Positions 34,793 through 43,744 of a stretch of DNA of 64,000 nt are shown here, piece after piece (positions within the stretch are counted from its first letter, which is position 1; each line of letters opens with the position of its first letter). Position numbers and translations under genes: made by a program. The notes under the pieces were generated by a model. That model saw nothing but the letters and a program-made list of their open reading frames with translations. It was not told the origin of the DNA and searched no databases. Origin of the DNA: Halarcobacter sp. (lineage in GTDB: Bacteria; Campylobacterota; Campylobacteria; Campylobacterales; Arcobacteraceae); contig NZ_OY780939.1 of the NCBI RefSeq assembly GCF_963675975.1, positions 1,240,001-1,304,000 on the forward strand. Reading direction: 5' to 3'.

Positions 34793-35860
34793 ATGTCTAT
34801 ATTAGATATAGTAAAACCAGGTGTTTTAAGTGGTAGTGAAGCAAAAAAAGTTTTTGATTATGCAAAAGAGAACAATTTTGCAATACCAGCAGTTAATGTT
34901 GTAGGTTCTGATTCAGTAAATGCTGTTTTAGAAGTTGCGGCAAAAGTTAAATCACCAATTATAATTCAGTTTTCAAATGGTGGAGCACAGTTTTTTGCAG
35001 GAAAAGGGTTAAAAACTGATGATGCAGCAATCTTAGGTGGAATTAGTGGTGCTCAACATGTACACACTATGGCAGAAGCTTATGGTATTCCAGTTATTTT
35101 ACATACTGACCATGCAGCAAGAAAATTGCTTCCATGGATTGATGGTTTATTAGATGCTGGTAAAAAACACTTTGAACAAACTGGTAAACCTTTATTTACT
35201 TCTCATATGTTAGATTTATCTGAAGAATCTTTAGAAGAAAATGTTTCAACTTGTGTTGATTATTTTAAAACAATGAGTGAAATCGATATGTTAATTGAGA
35301 TTGAACTTGGTATCACTGGTGGTGAAGAAGATGGAGTTGATAATACAGATGTAGATAACTCTTTATTGTATACACAACCAGAAGAGGTTTGTTATGCTTT
35401 TGAAAAACTAAGTGAAGTTGGTCCAAATTTTACTATTGCAGCTTCTTTTGGAAATGTACACGGAGTATATAAACCAGGTAATGTTGTATTAAGTCCAGTT
35501 ATTTTAAACAACTCTCAAAAGTATATTGAAGAGAAACATAAAACTGTAGATAAACCTGTTAGTTTTGTATTCCATGGTGGTTCAGGTTCTGCTTTAGAAG
35601 AGATAAGAGAAGCTTTAACTTATGGTGTAGTTAAAATGAATATTGATACTGATACACAATGGGCATTCTGGGATGGTGTTAGAGGTTTTGTATCTAAAAA
35701 CCATGATTATTTACAAGGTCAAATTGGAAACCCAGAGGGTGAAGATAAACCTAATAAATCTTATTATGATCCAAGAAAATGGTTAAGAGCTGGACAAGAA
35801 TCTATGATAGCAAGACTTGAAACAGCTTATTCTGATCTTTGTTCTTTAAATAAAAACTAG
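34793..35860 (+). CDS. fba: Class II fructose-bisphosphate aldolase
   Basis: This zinc enzyme cleaves or forms fructose 1,6-bisphosphate in glycolysis and gluconeogenesis. The 355-residue length is that of the class IIA type (E. coli FbaA). Visible signatures are the zinc-site block VILHTDHAARK, the family motif SHMLDLSEESLEEN, EIELGITGGEEDGVD with the second zinc ligand region, and the phosphate-binding VFHGGSGSA. AGGAG precedes the ATG. It is co-transcribed with peb4 and ends in a bidirectional terminator shared with exbD. Confidence 0.96.
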   Translation: MSILDIVKPGVLSGSEAKKVFDYAKENNFAIPAVNVVGSDSVNAVLEVAAKVKSPIIIQFSNGGAQFFAGKGLKTDDAAILGGISGAQHVHTMAEAYGIPVILHTDHAARKLLPWIDGLLDAGKKHFEQTGKPLFTSHMLDLSEESLEENVSTCVDYFKTMSEIDMLIEIELGITGGEEDGVDNTDVDNSLLYTQPEEVCYAFEKLSEVGPNFTIAASFGNVHGVYKPGNVVLSPVILNNSQKYIEEKHKTVDKPVSFVFHGGSGSALEEIREALTYGVVKMNIDTDTQWAFWDGVRGFVSKNHDYLQGQIGNPEGEDKPNKSYYDPRKWLRAGQESMIARLETAYSDLCSLNKN

Positions 35861-35877
35861 GCTTTTGCTTAGTTTTT
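35852..35877. terminator. Bidirectional terminator between fba and exbD
   Basis: An 11-bp stem with one G-T pair (35852-35862 with 35867-35877) closes on TTTT. It contains the fba stop codon in one arm and the exbD stop codon in the other, and T-rich tails extend on both strands. Confidence 0.85.
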
Positions 35878-36261
35878 ATTTTTTTCACTAGTTACTAAAG
35901 CTAGATTATTTAAATTATATTTTTGAAGTAAATCTAAAACTTTTGTTATCCTCTCATATTTAGTATCTTTATCTATTTTTACTATTATTGCACTTTTTTT
36001 ATCTTTTATAAGTTTTAAGTTTTCTTCTAAAGAGATGAAGTTTACTTCTAAACCTTTTATTGCAATTTTATTTTCATTTAATTCAATAAAAACTTGTTCA
36101 TCTTTTATCTCTATGGCTTTTGCATCTGCTTCAGGTAAATTTAGCATTAAAGCTAATTCATCTTTTTTAAATACAGACGTTACTATAAAAAATATTAGTA
36201 ATATAAATACCACATCAATTACAGGAGTTAAATCTAATCCTATATATTCTCTTCGTTTCAT
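35869..36261 (-). CDS. exbD: ExbD-type biopolymer transport protein
   Basis: This 130-residue protein has a short cytoplasmic N-terminus, one membrane helix (about 12-32) carrying the conserved Asp of the ExbD/TolR family in LDLTPVIDVVFILLIFFIVT, and a periplasmic domain of about 95 residues. With ExbB it uses the proton gradient to drive TonB-dependent transport. It overlaps the exbB stop by one base. No tonB gene is in the window. Confidence 0.92.
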   Translation of the reverse strand: MKRREYIGLDLTPVIDVVFILLIFFIVTSVFKKDELALMLNLPEADAKAIEIKDEQVFIELNENKIAIKGLEVNFISLEENLKLIKDKKSAIIVKIDKDTKYERITKVLDLLQKYNLNNLALVTSEKNKN

Positions 36262-36734
36262 TAGTTTAAGAACTCTTTTTTTGCTTTTAGTTCAATTGAG
36301 TCAATTACTGAAATAAAATAGTTGTATGCAATTAAATGTGGAATTGCAACAATAAGCCCTGCAATTGTAGTAATAAGTGCAATAGAAATTCCCCCTGAAA
36401 ATATTGTAGGGTCTCCTAAACCTTTTTGAGTAATCTCTTCAAAAGCTTTATATACTCCATAAACTGTTCCTAGAAGTCCAAGTAACGGTGCAACAGAAGC
36501 AATATTTTTTATATAAGTAAGTCCAGATTCCAATTTTTTTACTTCATATTCTATTTGAATCTCTAAGGTTTTTAAGTGTGTTAAATCAATCTTACTTTTT
36601 ATTTTTTTTAACATAGAATTTTTTCTAGGAATTGTAAAAAATTTCCAAAGAATAATTGTAAATCCAATAAAATTTAAAAAAATCAAGATATAAACAATCA
36701 CTCCACCTTTTTCAATATAATCTAATAAATCCAT
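36261..36734 (-). CDS. exbB: ExbB-type MotA/TolQ/ExbB proton channel protein
   Basis: This 157-residue protein is a short ExbB with three membrane helices (about 12-32, 78-98 and 118-140). SVAPLLGLLGTVYGVYKAF and ISIALITTIAGLIVAIPHLIAYN are the family signatures around the proton path. The short form, lacking the long periplasmic N-terminus of E. coli ExbB, is common in this phylum. It is the first gene of exbB-exbD. The divergent gene starts 54 bases away. Confidence 0.92.
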   Translation of the reverse strand: MDLLDYIEKGGVIVYILIFLNFIGFTIILWKFFTIPRKNSMLKKIKSKIDLTHLKTLEIQIEYEVKKLESGLTYIKNIASVAPLLGLLGTVYGVYKAFEEITQKGLGDPTIFSGGISIALITTIAGLIVAIPHLIAYNYFISVIDSIELKAKKEFLN

Positions 36735-36774
36735 ATATAACTCTCTTTATTCTTTATGTTTCGTGTAATTTTAG

Positions 36775-36780
36775 TATAAT
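36775..36780 (+). promoter_or_regulatory. -10 box placing transcription start at the ATG (leaderless candidate)
   Basis: TATAAT ends 7 bases before the ATG at 36788, so transcription would begin at or next to the start codon. There is no ribosome binding site in between. Confidence 0.4.
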
Positions 36781-36787
36781 AATCTTA

Positions 36788-37657
36788 ATGAATTATATAA
36801 ACTCACCAATAGAAAAAATTATATTTAATAAAAAAGAGATTTTTGTAAAAAGAGATGACTTGCTAGATAAAGAGTTTTCTGGTAATAAAGCCAGAAAGTT
36901 TTATTACTTTTTAGAAAATCATATTGAAAATATTGAAAAAATAGTTAGTTACGGTTCTGCTCAAGCAAACTCTTTATACTCCTTATCTGTATTAGCAAAA
37001 ATAAAAAAGCTAAAGTTAGACTTTTATGTAAATCATATAAGTTCATATTTAAAAGAGAATCAAGAAGGTAATTATAAATATGCCCTTGAAAATGGTGCAA
37101 ACATCATAGAAAAAGATTGTGAAGATATACATAAATATATTGAAAGTATATTAGATGAAAAAACACTATTTATAGAAGAGGGTGGAAGAGTAAAAGAAGC
37201 AGAATATGGTATAAAAATATTAGCAAAAGAGATAAATGATTGGGCTATAGAAAATAGTATAAAAAACTTAAAAATAGTTCTTCCAAGTGGTACTGGAACG
37301 ACAGCACTTTTTTTACAAAAAAATCTTAAGTTTGAAGTATTAACTGTAGCATGTGTTGGTGGAAATGATTATTTAAAAAAACAATTTTTACATCTAGAAA
37401 AAGATGAAAAATACCATCCTACAATTATTGATATGGGCAAGAAATATCATTTTGGAAAACTTTATAAAGAGTTTTATGAAACATGGGAAAAAGTTAAAAA
37501 TGATTCTAAAATGGAGTTTGATTTATTATATGATCCTTTAGGTTTTCTGTCTTTAGAAAAAGTTTATAATGAAGATTTTACATATTTATATATACATCAA
37601 GGTGGACTTTTAGGAAATGAAACAATGCTAAAACGTTATAAAAGAAAGTATGATTAG
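36788..37657 (+). CDS. ACC deaminase / D-cysteine desulfhydrase-like PLP enzyme
   Basis: This 289-residue fold-type II PLP enzyme has the PLP Lys34 in EFSGNKARK, the phosphate-binding loop LPSGTGTTA, and a conserved ending (YIHQGGLLGNETML) like D-cysteine desulfhydrase. It is shorter than the E. coli DcyD (about 330). Substrate choice between 1-aminocyclopropane-1-carboxylate and D-cysteine cannot be settled from sequence. The start has no ribosome binding site and lies just after a TATAAT. Confidence 0.85.
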   Translation: MNYINSPIEKIIFNKKEIFVKRDDLLDKEFSGNKARKFYYFLENHIENIEKIVSYGSAQANSLYSLSVLAKIKKLKLDFYVNHISSYLKENQEGNYKYALENGANIIEKDCEDIHKYIESILDEKTLFIEEGGRVKEAEYGIKILAKEINDWAIENSIKNLKIVLPSGTGTTALFLQKNLKFEVLTVACVGGNDYLKKQFLHLEKDEKYHPTIIDMGKKYHFGKLYKEFYETWEKVKNDSKMEFDLLYDPLGFLSLEKVYNEDFTYLYIHQGGLLGNETMLKRYKRKYD

Positions 37658-37703
37658 TTTAATAATCTTTTAGATAATATAAGATAAATGATAGGATTTT
37701 TTT

Positions 37704-40619
37704 TTGAATATATTTAGATACTTTTTATTAATTATTAGTTTTACTATTTTTTCTTATGCCTCTCAAACAGAGGAGCTAAAAGAGGTATCTATTCAATTAA
37801 ATTGGAAATACCAATTTGAATTTGCAGGGTTTATTGCCGCAAAAGAGAAAGGCTTTTATGAAGATGCAGGATTATCTGTAGAAATAAAAGAGTTTAATCA
37901 TGGTATTAATATTGTAGAAGATTTAAAAAGTGGTAAGTCTACTTTTTCAATTTATGACTTTTCTGTGTTAAATTTTGAAGAGTTAAAAGATTCTTTAAAA
38001 CTCATAGCAAATTATTTTAAACGTTCAGCTTTAGTTTTTGTAACTAAACAAGATATTGTTACACCTTTTGATTTAAAAGATAAAACAATTATGATTGAAC
38101 ATGAACAATTAAATTTATCAACACTAAATGCACTTTTTAGAAAATTCAGCATTTCAGAAAATGATTTTAAATTTAGACAGCATTCTTTTAATCCTGATGA
38201 TTTTATAAGTGGTAAAGTTGATGTTATGAGTGCATATTTATCAAATGAAATTTATGAAATTAAAAAATCAAATGTCCCTTTTAATATCATTGACCCACAG
38301 TCTTATGGAATATATGGTTCTGGAGTAAATCTATTTACTACAAAAAAATTAACACAAAATGACCCTGAACTTATAAAAAAATTTTTAGAAGCAACAAATA
38401 AAGGATGGCTTTATTCTTTAGAACACAAAAAAGAGATAGTTGATATTATTTATGATAAATATTCAAAAGTAAAAACAAAAGATGCTCTTTTATTTGAAGC
38501 TAATCAAATAGAAAAACTGATTATGCCAAAAATATATGAGGTTGGTAAAATTGATAAACAATTGTTTCAAAAAAATATAAATGAATTTGTAAATGATGGA
38601 CTAATTCAAAAAAAATTTGATGTTGATGATATAATTTATGATACATCTGCTAAAAATGTTACAGAATTAAATTTTACAAAAGAACAACAAGAATATATAT
38701 CTAAAAAAGATAAAATTACAATGTGTATTGATCCTGATTGGATGCCTTATGAAAAACTTATTGATGGTAAACATGTAGGAATGACTTCAGAATATATACC
38801 TATTCTATCAAAAAAAATTGGTATTCCAATAGAGTTAGTTCCCACTAAAACTTGGAGTGAATCAGTAGAATTTGCAAAATCAAGAGAATGTGATATTTTT
38901 TCTTTGGCTTCGGCAACTCCTTCAAGATTGACTTATATGAATTTTACAAGCCCTTATGTTTCTTTCCCTTTAGTGATTGCAACTAGAAATGATGAATTAT
39001 TTATTTCAGATCCAGACAGTTTAGTTTCAGAAAAAAAACTAGGAGTTGTAAAAGGTTATGCCACAGGAGAGATATTAAAAAGATTACATCCTGATAATAA
39101 AATAGTTGATGTTGTAAATGTTACAGAAGGTATGCAAAAAGTTGCAAAAGGGGAGCTTTTTGGTTTTGTAGATGCCTTGCCAACTATCGCTTATACTCTT
39201 CAACACAATTATATTTGGGAACTTAAAATAAGTGGTAAGTTCAATTATTATTTTGAATTAGGTATTGGGGTAAGAAACGATGATATTATCTTATTTGAAT
39301 TATTTCAAAAAGCAGTTCAAGCTATAGATGAAAAAGATAAACAAAGAATTACCAATAGTTATATCTCTGTTAATGTCGAATCTGGTTTTGACTATACACT
39401 TTTTTATCAAATAGGAATTGTACTTCTTATTGTAAGTTTATTTCTTTTTTATAGACATTTTCAACTAACAAGACATAATAGGGTACTAAAAAAACAACAA
39501 AATCAATTAAACAAATCAAATGAAGAGTTAATAAAAACAAAAAAAAGATTGGAAGCTTCAATTAAAGATTTTGAAATATTGATAAACTCTGTTACTGAAG
39601 CAATATTTATTTTTGAAGATAATATTTGTATTGATGCAAATGATGTTGCACATAAAATGTATGGTTATGATTCAAAAGATGAGATTATAGGAAAAAACAT
39701 AAAAGTTTTTGTACCTAAAGAAACATATAAAGAGATTAAAAAAAGAAAAACCAATAATGACTCAACTATTTTTGAATCAAAGGGTATTAAAAAAGATGGA
39801 ACAATAATCGATGTATTATCAAAAGGTACAAATGCAATAATAAACTCAAAAAAAGTAAGAATATCAGCAGTTGTAGATATAAGTGAAACTAAACAAAAAG
39901 AACAATTACTATTCCAACAATCAAAAATGGCTTCAATGGGGCAGATGTTGGAGAATATCGCTCATCAATGGAGACAACCATTAAGTTTGATAAGTTCAAT
40001 ATCAACAGCAATTGAGTTAAAAAAAGATTTAGATATTTCAACTGCAGAAGATGAGAAAAAAGAGCTTAAAAAAATCAATTCTACAGCACAACATTTGTCA
40101 GAAACAATTGAAGATTTTAGAAACTTTTTTAAATCAGACAAAAAGAAAGTTGAGTTCTCTATTCTAAAGACAATAGATAGATCAATAGAACTAGTAGAAG
40201 GTGTACTTAAAAATAATTCAATTACTGTGATATTTGAAGATGTTGATGATACAGTAATAAAAAGTTATGAAAATGAGTTTATGCAAGCACTAATAAATAT
40301 ATTTTACAATGCTAAAGATGCTTTTGAAAAACTAGAAAATGAAAAATATATCTTTATAAATTTAAAAAAAGAAAATGATTTATTTATTTTGAAAATTAAA
40401 GATAATGCAAAAGGGATAGATGAATCAATTATTAAAAATATTTTTGAACCATATTTTACAACTAAACATCAAGCTCAAGGTACAGGAATTGGCCTTTATA
40501 TGACTCAAATGATTGTTGAAAAACATATGAGAGGAAAAATTGAAGTAGAGAATGTAAATTATACTTATAGAAATAAAAAATACTCTGGGGCACAATTTAC
40601 TTTTAAAATCCCTGTTTAA
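37704..40619 (+). CDS. Sensor histidine kinase with two periplasmic solute-binding domains and PAS
   Basis: This 971-residue kinase has a signal peptide (about 1-20), an NMT1/THI5-like binding domain (about 25-300; LNWKYQFEFAGFIAAKEKGF), a family-3 solute-binding domain (about 330-555; ITMCIDPDWMPYEKLIDGKH, SPYVSFPLVIATR), one membrane helix (about 565-585), a coiled coil, PAS (about 620-735), HisKA with His in MLENIAHQWRQPLSL, and HATPase (GIDESI, GTGIGLYMTQMI). It probably senses two classes of small nutrients directly. The start is TTG 37704 with AGGA 7 bases upstream. No response regulator is adjacent. Confidence 0.92.
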   Translation: MNIFRYFLLIISFTIFSYASQTEELKEVSIQLNWKYQFEFAGFIAAKEKGFYEDAGLSVEIKEFNHGINIVEDLKSGKSTFSIYDFSVLNFEELKDSLKLIANYFKRSALVFVTKQDIVTPFDLKDKTIMIEHEQLNLSTLNALFRKFSISENDFKFRQHSFNPDDFISGKVDVMSAYLSNEIYEIKKSNVPFNIIDPQSYGIYGSGVNLFTTKKLTQNDPELIKKFLEATNKGWLYSLEHKKEIVDIIYDKYSKVKTKDALLFEANQIEKLIMPKIYEVGKIDKQLFQKNINEFVNDGLIQKKFDVDDIIYDTSAKNVTELNFTKEQQEYISKKDKITMCIDPDWMPYEKLIDGKHVGMTSEYIPILSKKIGIPIELVPTKTWSESVEFAKSRECDIFSLASATPSRLTYMNFTSPYVSFPLVIATRNDELFISDPDSLVSEKKLGVVKGYATGEILKRLHPDNKIVDVVNVTEGMQKVAKGELFGFVDALPTIAYTLQHNYIWELKISGKFNYYFELGIGVRNDDIILFELFQKAVQAIDEKDKQRITNSYISVNVESGFDYTLFYQIGIVLLIVSLFLFYRHFQLTRHNRVLKKQQNQLNKSNEELIKTKKRLEASIKDFEILINSVTEAIFIFEDNICIDANDVAHKMYGYDSKDEIIGKNIKVFVPKETYKEIKKRKTNNDSTIFESKGIKKDGTIIDVLSKGTNAIINSKKVRISAVVDISETKQKEQLLFQQSKMASMGQMLENIAHQWRQPLSLISSISTAIELKKDLDISTAEDEKKELKKINSTAQHLSETIEDFRNFFKSDKKKVEFSILKTIDRSIELVEGVLKNNSITVIFEDVDDTVIKSYENEFMQALINIFYNAKDAFEKLENEKYIFINLKKENDLFILKIKDNAKGIDESIIKNIFEPYFTTKHQAQGTGIGLYMTQMIVEKHMRGKIEVENVNYTYRNKKYSGAQFTFKIPV

Positions 40620-40672
40620 AACAAATTTGACACTCGTCATTTATCTTTTACTTAAATTTAGATATAATCTTA

Positions 40673-40678
40673 CGATTT
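40673..40678 (+). promoter_or_regulatory. -10 box of the aroK operon
   Basis: AGATATAAT contains TATAAT at 40673-40678, 20 bases before the TTG start of aroK. It may serve the whole aroK-hisD-DUF2018-ispB-hemA-proS run. Confidence 0.45.
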
Positions 40679-40698
40679 TATAAACTAGGAAATTCTAA

Positions 40699-41211
40699 TT
40701 GGATAAAAAGAATAATATAATTTTAATAGGTTTTATGGGTGTTGGAAAAGGTACAATAGCCAGAGCTTTAGTAAAAGCAACAGATTATTTTTCAATTGAT
40801 ACAGACGATTTAATAGAAAGTGTAGAGAATAAAAAAATAAAAAAAATTTTTAAAGAAGAGGGTGAACCTTATTTTAGAAGTTTAGAAAAGAAGTGTGCTT
40901 TATGGCTTGAAAAAAATGTAGATAATACTATTATCTCTACTGGTGGAGGATTTTTTAGACAAGAAAATATTCACAATATAGGGAAAGTTATATATCTAGA
41001 ATCAAGTTTTGAAGGTATATTAAATAGAATACACTCTGCTCCAAATGCAAAAGTAAAATTAAAGAAAAGACCTCTTTTATCAAATTTAGAAGAAGCAAAA
41101 ACAATATATAAACAAAGAATTGAAGATTATAAAAAAGTAGCTGATGTTACAGTAAATGTAGAAAATAGAGATATAGACGATATCATAAAAGATATATTAG
41201 GAAATATATAA
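40699..41211 (+). CDS. aroK: Shikimate kinase
   Basis: This enzyme phosphorylates shikimate at the 3-hydroxyl, a step of chorismate synthesis. The 170 residues match the family. The P-loop is GFMGVGKGT, followed by SIDTDDLIE (shikimate-binding Asp), Arg in EPYFRSLEKKC, and the STGGGFF Gly-triad. The start is TTG 40699 with AGGA 8 bases upstream. The stop overlaps the hisD start by one base, so an aromatic and a histidine gene are coupled. Confidence 0.94.
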   Translation: MDKKNNIILIGFMGVGKGTIARALVKATDYFSIDTDDLIESVENKKIKKIFKEEGEPYFRSLEKKCALWLEKNVDNTIISTGGGFFRQENIHNIGKVIYLESSFEGILNRIHSAPNAKVKLKKRPLLSNLEEAKTIYKQRIEDYKKVADVTVNVENRDIDDIIKDILGNI

Positions 41212-42509
41212 TGAAGATAATTAATACAAAAGATGCAAATTTTAGTAAAGAGTTTGAAAATATTTTAGCTAGAGCTAAAACTGATATTAAAGGTGTTTCA
41301 GCAATAGTTACAGGAATAATTGATGAGATTGTTCAAGATGGTAATGAAGCTTTAAAAGCTCACATAGAAAAGTTTGATAAATGGGAAGTTAAAAGTGATG
41401 AAGAGCTTATGATTTCTCAAGATGATATGAAAAAAGCTTATGATAATATTGATGAAAATTTAAAAAAAGCTTTACATACAGCCTATGATAGAATAAAAAC
41501 TTACCACGAAAAACAACTTCCAAAATCTTGGGTTGATTTTGAAAAAAATGGAACAATTTTAGGACAAAAAGTAACTCCTGTGGATAAAGCAGGGCTTTAT
41601 ATCCCTGGTGGAAAAGCTGCATATCCAAGCTCACTTTTAATGAATGCTATACCAGCAATAGTTGCAGGTGTTGAAGAGATTGTTGTTTGTACTCCAACAC
41701 CAAATAACGAAGTAAATGAATTATTGCTTGCAGCATGTCACATTTGTAATGTAAGTAAAGCTTATAAAGTTGGAGGAGCTAGTGCTATTGCAGCAATGGC
41801 TTATGGAACACAAACAATTCCTAAAGTGGATGTAATAACAGGTCCAGGAAATATCTTTGTAGCAACTGCAAAAAAATTAGTATTTGGTGAAGTAAATATT
41901 GATATGATTGCAGGACCTTCAGAGATAGGTATTTTAAGTGATAGTAGTGCAAAACCAAAATATTTGGCAATTGACCTTTTATCACAAGCTGAACATGATG
42001 AGATGGCAAGTTCAATTATGATTACAATTGATGAAAATATAGCTATACAAACTTCAGATGAGGTTGAAAACTACTTAAAAACTCTAAGTAGAGAAGCTAT
42101 TGCTAGAAAATCTATAGAAGATAGGGGCGCAATTATTATTGCAAAAGATATGGATGAAGCATTAGAACTTATGAATGAAATTGCTCCTGAACACTTAGAG
42201 GTGATGACTGTAAATCCATTTGAATTATTACCTAAAATAAAACATGCAGGTGCAATTTTCTTAGGTGAAAATACTCCTGAACCAATTGGTGATTATATAG
42301 CTGGACCAAATCATACTTTACCAACAGGAAGTACAGCTAAATTTTATAGCCCTTTAAATGTAGAAAATTTCTTAAAGAAAAGTTCAATTATTAACTTTTC
42401 TAAAAATGCAATTGATGAATTAGGGGAAGCTTGTGCACTTTTGGCTGATACTGAAGGTTTAACAGCTCACGCAAAATCAGTGAGAGTTAGACTAGAAGAG
42501 GATAAATAA
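41211..42509 (+). CDS. hisD: Histidinol dehydrogenase
   Basis: This zinc enzyme oxidises L-histidinol to histidine in two NAD-dependent steps. The 432-residue length is normal. Conserved segments include VDKAGLYIPGGKAAYPSSLL, the TGPGNIFVATAKKLVFG block, DMIAGPSEIGILSD, and SQAEHDEMASS with zinc-site Gln and His, then APEHLEVMT. It starts on the last base of the aroK stop and is followed one base later by the DUF2018 gene, in one operon. Confidence 0.96.
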   Translation: MKIINTKDANFSKEFENILARAKTDIKGVSAIVTGIIDEIVQDGNEALKAHIEKFDKWEVKSDEELMISQDDMKKAYDNIDENLKKALHTAYDRIKTYHEKQLPKSWVDFEKNGTILGQKVTPVDKAGLYIPGGKAAYPSSLLMNAIPAIVAGVEEIVVCTPTPNNEVNELLLAACHICNVSKAYKVGGASAIAAMAYGTQTIPKVDVITGPGNIFVATAKKLVFGEVNIDMIAGPSEIGILSDSSAKPKYLAIDLLSQAEHDEMASSIMITIDENIAIQTSDEVENYLKTLSREAIARKSIEDRGAIIIAKDMDEALELMNEIAPEHLEVMTVNPFELLPKIKHAGAIFLGENTPEPIGDYIAGPNHTLPTGSTAKFYSPLNVENFLKKSSIINFSKNAIDELGEACALLADTEGLTAHAKSVRVRLEEDK

Positions 42510-42510
42510 G

Positions 42511-42807
42511 ATGGCAAATAATTGGTTAATCGAAGATGAAGATGATTTATTTGTAGGTTCTGCCAAGTCAAAATATTTTGATATTGCAAATCAAGCTAAT
42601 AAAGAGATTGTTGAAGATGAGTTTGACAAATTATTAGAAAAGCTTGCAGTTATGGAGATACTTTTATCAAAAGATAAAAGTGAAGAGTTTGATATAAATG
42701 AAGTTATAAAACAATATGTTATTCAAAATTTAGATGAAGTTGAACAGATGAAAAAAGGTTTATATGTTGAACTTGCAGGCGATATAGTTTGTAGATTAGA
42801 TTCATAA
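42511..42807 (+). CDS. DUF2018 family protein (HP0242-like)
   Basis: This 98-residue acidic helical protein is of the DUF2018 family, found in this phylum. H. pylori HP0242 is the member I know; its structure is an unusual intertwined knotted dimer of unknown function. The neighbours polyprenyl synthase, hemA and proS are also neighbours of HP0242, so the order is conserved between families. The protein has no signal or membrane segment. Confidence 0.8.
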   Translation: MANNWLIEDEDDLFVGSAKSKYFDIANQANKEIVEDEFDKLLEKLAVMEILLSKDKSEEFDINEVIKQYVIQNLDEVEQMKKGLYVELAGDIVCRLDS

Positions 42808-42815
42808 GGTAAAAA

Positions 42816-43712
42816 GTGGAAGAGTTACAAAAAGTAAAAGATCAAATAAAAGATTTTGTTAAAGAGTGTAATGATAAAAAAAGTTTAGAATTACTAGATT
42901 TATTAGCTACAGGAAAGATGTTAAGAAGTAAATTAATACTTAAAATTGCAGGTATTAATGAAGAATCAATAAAACTTTGTGCAATTGTAGAGATGATTCA
43001 CGCGGCATCTTTATTACATGATGATGTTATTGATGAAGCAGATACAAGAAGGGGAAAACCTTCTATAAACGCACTTTTTGATAATAAAACCTCTATTATG
43101 TTTGGAGATATTTTATATTCAAAAGCCTTTACTGAACTTAGTCAGATGAATAGAGAAGTTGCATATACTGTTTCAAATGCAGTTACACTATTAAGTATTG
43201 GTGAGATGTTAGATGTGGATTTGACAAATGAATTCAATACTTCATATGATAAATATCTAGATATGATTTACAAAAAAACAGCTTCATTAATTGAAGCATC
43301 TGCAAAATCTGCTGCAATATTAGCAAATAAAGATAAAGATAAATTTGCACTTTATGGTAAAAACCTTGGTTTAGCTTTCCAAATGATAGATGATATCTTA
43401 GATATTACGCAAGATAGCCAAACTCTGGGAAAACCTGCAATGTTGGATTTTGTTGAAGGAAAAGTTACTATTCCATACCTTCTTTTACATGAAAGAGTTG
43501 AAGATAAAGCTAGATTAGAGAGTCTTTATAAAAAGAGTTTAAGCCAAGAAGATACTTTATGGATTAAACAACAAATGACAGAAACAAAAGCACTTGAAGA
43601 TTCAATTAATGAAGCTAAAAAATTAGGTTTAGAAGCTATTGCGGCTGTTAAAGATGAAGATAATGAATCTTTAGTACAAATTATGAGTGCAATGATAAAT
43701 AGAGAATTTTAA
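42816..43712 (+). CDS. ispB: Polyprenyl (octaprenyl-type) diphosphate synthase
   Basis: This 298-residue trans-prenyltransferase extends isoprenoid diphosphates with IPP and probably makes the quinone side chain. The first Asp-rich motif is LLHDDVIDEADTRRG and the second MIDDILD; GKPAMLDFVEGKVTIPYLL is the family's following block. H. pylori's equivalent gene in the same order was assigned as an octaprenyl enzyme; chain length here is inferred. The start is GTG 42816 with AAGG 6 bases upstream. Confidence 0.92.
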   Translation: MEELQKVKDQIKDFVKECNDKKSLELLDLLATGKMLRSKLILKIAGINEESIKLCAIVEMIHAASLLHDDVIDEADTRRGKPSINALFDNKTSIMFGDILYSKAFTELSQMNREVAYTVSNAVTLLSIGEMLDVDLTNEFNTSYDKYLDMIYKKTASLIEASAKSAAILANKDKDKFALYGKNLGLAFQMIDDILDITQDSQTLGKPAMLDFVEGKVTIPYLLLHERVEDKARLESLYKKSLSQEDTLWIKQQMTETKALEDSINEAKKLGLEAIAAVKDEDNESLVQIMSAMINREF

Positions 43713-43744
43713 ATTATTTAAGATACGTAAAGAGAGTTGAGATT

